Shown here one piece after another: positions 58,382 through 64,000 of a stretch of 64,000 nt of DNA. How positions within the stretch are numbered: position 1 is the stretch's first letter; each line of letters starts with the position of its first letter. A program made the translations under genes and the position numbers. The stretch covers positions 806,001-870,000 of the forward strand of contig JAUPFL010000001.1 of NCBI GenBank assembly GCA_030562215.1. The letters run 5' to 3'. Under the pieces are notes generated by a model. That model was not told where the DNA came from and did not search any database. It was given only the letters and a program-made list of their open reading frames with translations. The DNA is from Peribacillus frigoritolerans. GTDB taxonomy: Bacteria > Bacillota > Bacilli > Bacillales > DSM-1321.

Positions 58382-58927
58382 ATGTCACAAAATAATCCTT
58401 ATGGTAATTACCCGTACGGAGGAAGCCCTTATTACCCCTATGAAAATAATGAGCCTGAACTAAGGCAGCAGAATCCTAACCAGCAGCAAGGTTACCCGCA
58501 GCAAGGATTCCCGCAGCAAGGATTCCCGCAGCAAGGATTCCAACAACCACCATACCAGCCACAACAGCCCACTATGGCAGGCACGCCACAACAAATGCCG
58601 ATGCAGGTGAGTCCAGCCACTACCGGACCGCAGATACCTGGCATGCTTCCGGTCGAACAATCATACATCGAGAACATCTTGCGTTTGAATAAAGGGAAAT
58701 TGGTCACTGTTTATACAACGTTTGAAAACAACAAGGAATGGAATGCCAAGATCTTCAAAGGAATCATTGAGGCTGCAGGACGCGATCATTTAATCATAAG
58801 CGACCCTCAAACGGGAAAACGATACTTAATCCCGATGGTATACTTAGATTATATAACGTTTGATGAAGAAATCGAATATGAATATCCATTTGGAGGCGCT
58901 GGGCTTGCCACCTATTCGCCAAGGTGA
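58382..58927 (+). CDS. gerQ: Spore coat protein GerQ
   Basis: A 181-residue spore coat protein that the transglutaminase Tgl crosslinks through Lys and Gln residues; it is needed for localising the germination lytic enzyme CwlJ. The N-terminal third is Gln/Pro/Tyr-rich with exact 15-base tandem repeats (CCGCAGCAAGGATTC three times at 58496-58540, coding PQQGF). The conserved C-terminal domain has PVEQSYIENILRLNKGK, DHLIISDPQTGKRYLIPMVY and YEYPFGGAG. Start at ATG 58382 after AGGAGGGAATGCA. Confidence 0.93.
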   Translation: MSQNNPYGNYPYGGSPYYPYENNEPELRQQNPNQQQGYPQQGFPQQGFPQQGFQQPPYQPQQPTMAGTPQQMPMQVSPATTGPQIPGMLPVEQSYIENILRLNKGKLVTVYTTFENNKEWNAKIFKGIIEAAGRDHLIISDPQTGKRYLIPMVYLDYITFDEEIEYEYPFGGAGLATYSPR

Positions 58928-58943
58928 AGAAAATCCACTAAAG

Positions 58944-58982
58944 AAGAGCCTCAGAATCTATTTGATTCTGAGGCTCTTTTTA
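58944..58982 (+). terminator. Terminator of gerQ
   Basis: AAGAGCCTCAGAATC and GATTCTGAGGCTCTT, a perfect 15-bp stem with a TATTT loop, followed by T-rich DNA. Confidence 0.92.
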
Positions 58983-59007
58983 TATTGGAATGACTTTTTC
59001 AAAAAAG

Positions 59008-59353
59008 GCTGACCTAAGAAGATCAGCTCAGTTTGTAGACAAAAGAGGTTCGGAAAACATTTTTCATCAAATGATGTTCCCAAACCAACACCTTCAACTC
59101 ATCAGGTATGGTTTCTATCTATATGTTATAACAAAGTTGATTGGAGAGAAAGGCGCGAGACTCCTGCTTAGAAAAGCGAGTCTAGGGAGAGACCCCACAG
59201 GCGCAAGCCGAGGAGGCTCCATGACCGCCCGCGGAAAGCGAGTGCCTGTAGAGGAAATCAACGTCCATATTGTACAAGCCATAAAAAAACTGTAGACAAA
59301 CTCTTGATTTCTTCGAATTTGTCTACAGTCTCAGCTGATCTAAGAAAATCAGC
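59008..59353 (+). repeat. Interspersed repeat, long copy with flanking inverted arms
   Basis: The core (59136-59262) runs from GTTGATTGGAG to GGAAATCAAC. The tail has TTGTACAAGCCATAAAAAA and the hairpin ACTGTAGACAAA/TTTGTCTACAGT (59289-59300, 59318-59329). Long imperfect inverted arms flank it: GCTGACCTAAG... at 59008-59044 and its complement at 59316-59353, sharing AGATCAGCT and TGTAGACAAA. A short copy is at 26881-27017. A frame reading through it is low-complexity and not a gene. Confidence 0.75.
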
Positions 59354-59361
59354 TAATTCCA

Positions 59362-59729
59362 TTACAAGTATTTATATGCAGCAATGATCATTAAGACCCA
59401 AGCGATCAAGAATGAAACCCCGCCAAGCGGTGTGATGGCACCAAGGACTTTGATTTGCGTAACGCTTAGAACGAATAGGCTTCCGGAAAACAGGATAATT
59501 CCTATTAGCATAAGCCAGCCGGACCAGTTGATCAGCGGACTAGAAATTTTCCCAGCCAATAAACCGAGTACCAATAATCCCACCGCATGGAACATTTGAT
59601 ATTGAACAGCGGTTTGCCAAGTTTCCAAATATTTATCAGGAATTTTCCTTCCAGTCCGTGTGCACCGAATGCACCTAGTGCCACAGCAATAAACCCATTC
59701 AATGCACCTAAAATGATGAACAGTTTCAA
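59362..59729 (-). CDS. ywdK: DUF423 membrane protein YwdK (frameshifted)
   Basis: About 122 residues after repair, four membrane segments. N-terminus [20 protein letters not shown] and FGAHGLEGK are the family signature; near 59645 four A replace five, and repair gives [20 protein letters not shown] and continues to the end ([15 protein letters not shown]). TTG start at 59729 after AAGGGGAG. Function unknown; the gene is the last of the ung-ywdI-ywdK row. Confidence 0.85.
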
Positions 59730-59752
59730 TGATTTCGCTCCCCTTCCCTAAC

Positions 59753-60010
59753 TTAAAAATCGAACAAGGACTCCCCATTGGCCTCATCCATTTTAACCGG
59801 CTCTACATTCGGTGTAGCCGACATGACGGGCTGGGTCAATGTGATTGGCTTCGGTATGCTGATGTTCGCAGCCTTTTCATCAACCATCACTTCACAAAGG
59901 GACTTAATGGCAATTACATACCCCTGCACCTTATCCTCTGAATTTGCCTGTTTCGCTTTTATAGCAAGCTCTTCGATTTTATCTAACATTTGTCTTGATG
60001 AAATATCCAA
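59753..60010 (-). CDS. ywdI: DUF5327 protein YwdI
   Basis: An 85-residue soluble protein. The start is a TTG at 60010 after GAGGTGGTAAAG, giving LDISSRQMLDKIEELAIKAK. A helical N-terminal half with a conserved IAIKSLCEVMVDEK is followed by a disordered Pro/Thr/Val tail ending ESLFDF. The frame is open 40 codons further upstream, but those residues do not look family-like. Function unknown. Confidence 0.75.
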   Translation of the reverse strand: MDISSRQMLDKIEELAIKAKQANSEDKVQGYVIAIKSLCEVMVDEKAANISIPKPITLTQPVMSATPNVEPVKMDEANGESLFDF

Positions 60011-60093
60011 CTTTACCACCTCGTCTATATACAGGTCAAAACTATCATAACTAGCATAGCAAAAATCAGAGAAGAATACACCTTGCATATTTC

Positions 60094-60306
60094 CTACCTT
60101 TTCATTGGCTTGTCTTGAAATTTCAAGCATGGCTGTCCTGAAGAATGGAAAACATCAAGAGAAGGCAGGTTTGATGTTTTGAATTGAAAAGCACGGCAGC
60201 CCTTTGGAAAACTGGGATCCCAAGTTATATAGAAATGGCGGCACGCCCTACAATTCACCCGTTTCGTTTTCTTGCCGATATCATCGGTTCGGGATTTTCC
60301 AATCAA
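60094..60306 (-). CDS. Small Cys-rich protein downstream of ung
   Basis: A frame of 70 residues with [20 protein letters not shown], then [20 protein letters not shown], then PCLKF: four cysteines in a C-x2-C ... C ... C pattern that could bind zinc. I recall similar small proteins next to ung in other bacilli, without a known role. TTG start at 60306 after GGGGGA, overlapping the end of ung by 26 bases; a GTG at codon 17 is an alternative start. Confidence 0.65.
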   Translation of the reverse strand: MIGKSRTDDIGKKTKRVNCRACRHFYITWDPSFPKGCRAFQFKTSNLPSLDVFHSSGQPCLKFQDKPMKR

Positions 60307-60961
60307 TTGGGGATTCCCCCATTTCCATCAGCAATTGATTTGTTTTGGAAAAAGGTCTGGTGCCAAAGAAACCACGGGAAGCCGACAGCGGACTCGGATG
60401 TACGGACTTAATGATTTTATGGCGGGTTTCATCAATCAAAGGCATTTTGGTTTGAGCTGGTTTCCCCCACAGGATGAATACAACCGGTTTCGGACGGTCA
60501 TTCAATAGGCGAATAACTTGATTCGTAAAGATTTCCCATCCTTTTCCGCGGTGTGAGTGCGCCTCTCCCTCACGGACAGTCAAGACGGTATTCAATAGAA
60601 GCACTCCCTGTTTTGCCCATTCGACCAGGTAACCATTATCCGGAACCTCATAGCCAAGATCAGTGTGTAACTCTTTAAAGATATTTCTTAAAGAAGGTGG
60701 GATGCGAACCTCCGGCTTAACTGAAAAACTAAGGCCATGCGCCTGACCCTGGCCATGGTAAGGGTCCTGTCCAAGGATGACGACCTTTACATCTTCAAAA
60801 GGAGTATAGTGAAGTGCATTGAAAATATCGTCCTGATCCGGATGAATGACTTGCTGACTGTACTCTTGCTTTATAAATCCCCATAGCTCCTGGTAATATT
60901 CTTTATTGAATTCCTCTTTCAATAGAGGCCACCAATCATTTGTTAAAAACTGCTTTGCCAT
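60281..60961 (-). CDS. ung: Uracil-DNA glycosylase
   Basis: A 226-residue family 1 UDG removing uracil from DNA. Catalytic water-activating motif GQDPYHG, uracil-binding LLLNTVLTV and ILWGKPAQ, and the DNA-intercalation loop [13 protein letters not shown] are all present. Intact. It heads a minus-strand row with the Cys-rich gene, ywdI and ywdK. Confidence 0.97.
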   Translation of the reverse strand: MAKQFLTNDWWPLLKEEFNKEYYQELWGFIKQEYSQQVIHPDQDDIFNALHYTPFEDVKVVILGQDPYHGQGQAHGLSFSVKPEVRIPPSLRNIFKELHTDLGYEVPDNGYLVEWAKQGVLLLNTVLTVREGEAHSHRGKGWEIFTNQVIRLLNDRPKPVVFILWGKPAQTKMPLIDETRHKIIKSVHPSPLSASRGFFGTRPFSKTNQLLMEMGESPIDWKIPNR

Positions 60962-61115
60962 CTGCCACAGCCCCTTTCCACTTTTTTGAAACTACTATAT
61001 TATATCAAACTTCATCGCCTTGCCTTTTTCCATAGATTACGATTTATGTTTCCTATACCCCAAAAGTGGGAAAATAGAAAGTTAGCAAGCAATTTAACCA
61101 TGTTGGAGGCTCCCT

Positions 61116-62549
61116 ATGAAAAAATGGTACAAAAGAAAACGATTTTATCTGCTTGTCAGCATTTTGATCGTCCTTGCAATCGTCATTGCCTATAACAGCT
61201 ACAAGCCACTCCCCGATGGCATTTCTTATGAAGGGAAGGTTCATCGTGTCGAGGATATCGATTTCATCTATGACCTTTCCTATCACGATGAACAAGGGAA
61301 TCTGCAACATGAGCAGCGAATTTTCCAAACCATAAATCAAGCCATAGAAGAGGCTGATTCTTATATCGTAATCGATATGTTTTTGTTTAATGCTTTTTAT
61401 GATGAAAAGATAAACTTCCCGAAATTAACCGAGACACTGAAGGATAATCTGGTTGAACAGAAGAAAAAGAAACCTGACCTCCAGGTTATATTCATTACTG
61501 ATGAAGTGAATACTTCCTATAATGCCTACCAGTTAGAGGCATTGGAAACGATGAAGAAAAATGGAATTGATGTCATTGTTACCAACTTAGACCGCCTCCG
61601 GGATCCGAATCCTCTCTATTCAGGTGTGTATCGGACCTTTTTCCAATGGTTCGGTGAAAGCGGGAAAGGCTGGATTGTCAATCCAATGGCTAAAAGCGCA
61701 CCAAAGGTCACCTTGCGTTCCTATCTTAGACTGATGAATATCAAAGCCAATCACAGAAAAGTGATCGCGACTGAAAAAACGGCCATCATCTCATCCGCCA
61801 ATCCTCATGACGCAAGTGGATTCCATTCCAATATTGCTTTCCAGATGGACGGAAATATCATCGGCGATTTTGTTAAAGCCGAAGAAGCCGCTTCGAAATT
61901 CTCGGGAGGACCAAAGCCATTTCCTGAGTTCAAGGAGACATCAGCAGATAAAGGACCGATATCGGTACAACTGCTAACGGAAGGAAAAATCAATAAACAT
62001 GTCCTAACGGCAATTAAGGATGCTGAAAACGGTGACAAGATCCATCTTGCCATGTTCTACATTGCCGATCGCGAGGTTGTCGAGGCATTAACGGATGCAG
62101 CTAAACGGGGTGTGAAGATTGAAATGATATTGGATCCGAATCAAAACGCATTCGGAAGTGAAAAAATCGGGCTGCCCAATCTTCCGGTTGCCGCCGAATT
62201 CGAAAAACTGGGGGATGAAAACATCTCGATCCGCTGGTACAAAACAGATAAAGAACAGTTCCATACAAAATTGATGATGATCCAAAGGGCTAATGAAACC
62301 GTTATTCTTGGAGGATCGGCTAATTATACTTCACGCAATCTAGATGACTATAATCTTGAAGCGAATGTTGAAATCCATGCTCCAAATGATGCGGACGTTT
62401 CCAAGGATGTCGATAGCTACTTCCATAGACTCTGGACAAATCAAAACGGAACATACACGGTGGATTACAGTGAATACCAAAAGAAACTGCCTGTCTTCAA
62501 ATACTTGACCTACCGCATACAGAAGGTATTCCGCTTCACCACTTACTAA
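61116..62549 (+). CDS. Membrane-anchored phospholipase D family protein
   Basis: A 477-residue protein with an N-terminal membrane segment (FYLLVSILIVLAIVIAY) and two PLD domains. HKD1 is NHRKVIATEKTAIISSANPH, HKD2 is FHTKLMMIQRANETVILGGSANYTSRNLDD. In HKD1 the usual Asp after Lys-x4 is replaced (HRKVIATE), so a Glu may take its place. It differs from cardiolipin synthases by the short N-terminus and the extended inter-domain part. Substrate unknown. ATG at 61116. Confidence 0.82.
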   Translation: MKKWYKRKRFYLLVSILIVLAIVIAYNSYKPLPDGISYEGKVHRVEDIDFIYDLSYHDEQGNLQHEQRIFQTINQAIEEADSYIVIDMFLFNAFYDEKINFPKLTETLKDNLVEQKKKKPDLQVIFITDEVNTSYNAYQLEALETMKKNGIDVIVTNLDRLRDPNPLYSGVYRTFFQWFGESGKGWIVNPMAKSAPKVTLRSYLRLMNIKANHRKVIATEKTAIISSANPHDASGFHSNIAFQMDGNIIGDFVKAEEAASKFSGGPKPFPEFKETSADKGPISVQLLTEGKINKHVLTAIKDAENGDKIHLAMFYIADREVVEALTDAAKRGVKIEMILDPNQNAFGSEKIGLPNLPVAAEFEKLGDENISIRWYKTDKEQFHTKLMMIQRANETVILGGSANYTSRNLDDYNLEANVEIHAPNDADVSKDVDSYFHRLWTNQNGTYTVDYSEYQKKLPVFKYLTYRIQKVFRFTTY

Positions 62550-62567
62550 ATATTCTTCGATATAAAT

Positions 62568-62593
62568 GTTTATCAGTGCCCAAATGAGGTTAT
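62568..62593 (+). promoter_or_regulatory. Sigma-B-type promoter of the stress gene
   Basis: GTTTAT (62568-62573), 14 bases, GGTTAT (62588-62593): five of six positions in each box of the sigma-B consensus GTTTAA / GGGTAT, with correct spacing. It lies 92 bases before the start of a YflT-type general stress gene. Confidence 0.6.
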
Positions 62594-62684
62594 ATAATAC
62601 TATAGCCAACAAATAACTGTAATAAGCAAGATTCCATTTACCTATATTCAAGAGAATCTTAATAAAATTCAAGGAGGAGTTTAT

Positions 62685-63032
62685 ATGTATCAAGTACATG
62701 TAGTGGAAAACGGTTTACAAGCAAAGGAAAAAATCGATGAATTAGTTACATCAGGTTATACGAAAGACGATGTATATTTATTTGCCCATGATAAAACCCG
62801 TTCTAAACACCTTACCGAGAATACAAATACAGAAGGTGTAGGCATGAAGGAACAAGGTTTCCTTGATACCGTCGGAAATCTCTTTAAATCACGCGGAGAT
62901 GAACTTCGTAATCGAATGAGCAACCTTGGCCTTAGTGATATGGAGGCAGAACGTTACGAGGAAGTGCTTGACGAAGGAAAAGTAGTCATCGTTGCTTCCA
63001 AACCAGATAATAAAGACGGGGTTACACACTAA
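62685..63032 (+). CDS. General stress protein, YflT type
   Basis: A 115-residue protein with the heat-induced stress protein YflT domain: MYQVHVVENGLQAKEKIDEL, SGYTKDDVYLFAHDKTRSKH, and GLSDMEAERYEEVLDEGKVV. Paralogues in bacilli belong to the sigma-B regulon; the promoter here fits. ATG follows AAGGAGGAG. Biochemical role unknown. Confidence 0.85.
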   Translation: MYQVHVVENGLQAKEKIDELVTSGYTKDDVYLFAHDKTRSKHLTENTNTEGVGMKEQGFLDTVGNLFKSRGDELRNRMSNLGLSDMEAERYEEVLDEGKVVIVASKPDNKDGVTH

Positions 63033-63063
63033 AACCCGATACCATTACCCTATATGGATTCAT

Positions 63064-63100
63064 AAAAAACGAGGCTCCTTAACCGGCTGCCTCGTTTTTT
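63064..63100. terminator. Bidirectional terminator
   Basis: AAAAAACGAGGC and GCCTCGTTTTTT, 12-bp arms around a 13-base loop. It lies between the stress gene (plus) and the MoeB/ThiF gene (minus). Confidence 0.9.
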
Positions 63101-63107
63101 ATAATCA

Positions 63108-64000
63108 TTATCCCAGGATGCTTTGGTACGCGGCCTTTGCATGGACCATGTCCTTCGTACCGTGAATCAACGCCCGGCCATCCTTGAAAATGACGATACG
63201 TTCCCCAGCTTTTTCACAGGAAAGAAGAAATGGATTGAATTTCACCAAATAACCGCTGCCGTCCAGATCTTTGGCTAATTTCTCGAGTTGCAGTTCCAAA
63301 GGTTTTGGCGGTCTTACCTGTACAGTATCCCTCCCGCAAAGAACAGCCGTTTTCGTTGCATTTTCCATTGTTAAAAAGGGGTATGTCCTCTGCTCTCCGC
63401 ATGAGAGACAATCTTTCTTTTTCGCTTTTGTCAATTTAACGGTTTGGTATTGATTTCTCCACAGATCAAAAGAAACAAGTGCAGGCCGTACCGATTCCCA
63501 ATCTTCAACAAGGATTTTCAAAGCTTCGGCAGTTTGGTGTGCCACTACCATCGTTACAGCTGGTGATATGATCCCTCCTGTGTCACAGGTCATTCCTTGA
63601 ATCGGGATCGCTTTAAGCAAACAGTGCAAACATGGAGTCTGCCCGGGAAGGATCGTCAAAGTCATCCCTACGCTCCCAACACATGCCCCATAAATCCACG
63701 GTATATGAAGCTTTTGTGATAAATCATTAATAATCATCCGTGTCTCAAAATTATCGGTTGCATCCAATATCAAATCAACATCACCAACCAGCTGTTCGAG
63801 GTTCTGGGCAGTTGCGTCCATGATGATGGCATTCACTTCAACTTCATGGTTGATATCAAATAAATGACGCTTTGCCGCTTCTGCTTTTGGCAGTTTCTCC
63901 GCTACATCCCGTTCCGTATACATTTGCTGGCGCTGTAAATTACTGGTCTCGACATAATCCCTGTCGACAATGGTAAGCTTCCCTACTCCTGCACGAGTAA
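63108..64000 (-). CDS. MoeB/ThiF-family adenylyltransferase, 5' end cut off
   Basis: The gene enters from the right edge; 297 residues are visible. E1-like adenylation domain: AGVGKLTIVDRDYVETSNLQ, DLILDATDNFETRMIIND, then GACVGSVGMTLTILPG. Zinc cysteines are in PCLHCLL and DCLSCGEQ. The C-terminal 80 residues form an extra small domain. Such enzymes activate MoaD or ThiS for sulfur transfer in molybdopterin or thiamine synthesis; which of the two cannot be told without the neighbours beyond the edge. Confidence 0.85.
   Translation of the reverse strand, partial: TRAGVGKLTIVDRDYVETSNLQRQQMYTERDVAEKLPKAEAAKRHLFDINHEVEVNAIIMDATAQNLEQLVGDVDLILDATDNFETRMIINDLSQKLHIPWIYGACVGSVGMTLTILPGQTPCLHCLLKAIPIQGMTCDTGGIISPAVTMVVAHQTAEALKILVEDWESVRPALVSFDLWRNQYQTVKLTKAKKKDCLSCGEQRTYPFLTMENATKTAVLCGRDTVQVRPPKPLELQLEKLAKDLDGSGYLVKFNPFLLSCEKAGERIVIFKDGRALIHGTKDMVHAKAAYQSILG

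Noticed and set aside
58186..58395. A 69-codon frame upstream of gerQ
   Set aside because: No ribosome site, no recognisable peptide, and it runs into the gerQ ribosome site.
58496..58540. Tandem repeats considered as a CRISPR array
   Set aside because: No spacers; the units are coding repeats in gerQ.
58990..59295. A 101-codon plus-strand frame in the repeat element
   Set aside because: It lies wholly in the interspersed repeat, has no ribosome site, and its peptide (RDPTGASRGGSMTARGKRVP) is the typical translation of such repeats, not a protein family.

Overview
This window is a stretch of chromosome from a low-to-moderate GC, endospore-forming member of the Bacillaceae. Gene order follows the Bacillus subtilis atp - upp - glyA - ywl - prfA - tdk - rho - fba - spo0F - pyrG - rpoE - argS - spe - ywh - ywf - pta - ywd block almost gene for gene. 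Spore genes (spoIIR, spo0F, rsfA, gerQ) confirm a spore former. The inserted branched-chain/fatty acyl-CoA operon and a Vpr-like protease suggest a Peribacillus/Bacillus simplex-like species rather than B. subtilis itself; this placement is an inference. Most genes lie on the minus strand.

Layout: 1-4590 ATP synthase operon (atpZ-I-B-E-F-H-A-G, read leftwards from a consensus promoter at 4562-4590). 4699-6921 secreted subtilisin-like protease. 7003-14407 mnaA, upp, glyA (with a PurR operator), ywlG, rpiB, ywlE, mntP, ywlC. 14544-14649 a DnaA-box cluster. 14691-20852 spoIIR, prmC, prfA, a lipoprotein, tdk, rpmE, rho. 21169-29663 glpX, murA, fsa, fbaA, spo0F, ywjG, pyrG, rpoE. 29868-30037 a small unannotated membrane protein. 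30174-38624 a six-gene acyl-CoA operon (thl-hbd-acd-acd-tetR-icmF) with a cre site and an inverted-repeat operator. 38822-43415 iron-sulfur oxidoreductase, cardiolipin synthase, uvsE. 43463-49826 argS, ywiB, speB, speE and a class A PBP. 49990-56977 ywhD, ywhC, 4-OT, ywgA, ywfO, a DUF1450 protein, rsfA, lipL, pta. 57216-64000 hemQ, gerQ, a repeat element, ywdK, ywdI, a Cys-rich small protein, ung, a phospholipase D protein, a sigma-B-type stress gene and the 3' part of a MoeB/ThiF gene.

The dominant anomaly is about 40 single-base frame breaks spread over some 25 genes, including genes known to be essential in relatives (prfA, argS, murA, atpB). Most are one base missing from a run of A, T, G or C, and restoring that base gives a full-length family member. 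This looks like uncorrected sequencing or assembly error rather than pseudogenisation, so I annotate these loci as single genes and give each break. No CRISPR array, tRNA, rRNA, prophage or IS transposase is visible. I found no clearly new multi-gene system. The most unusual items are two copies of an interspersed repeat, an unrecognised broken ORF next to rpiB, the DnaA-box cluster, and operators that sit inside or next to the acyl-CoA promoters.
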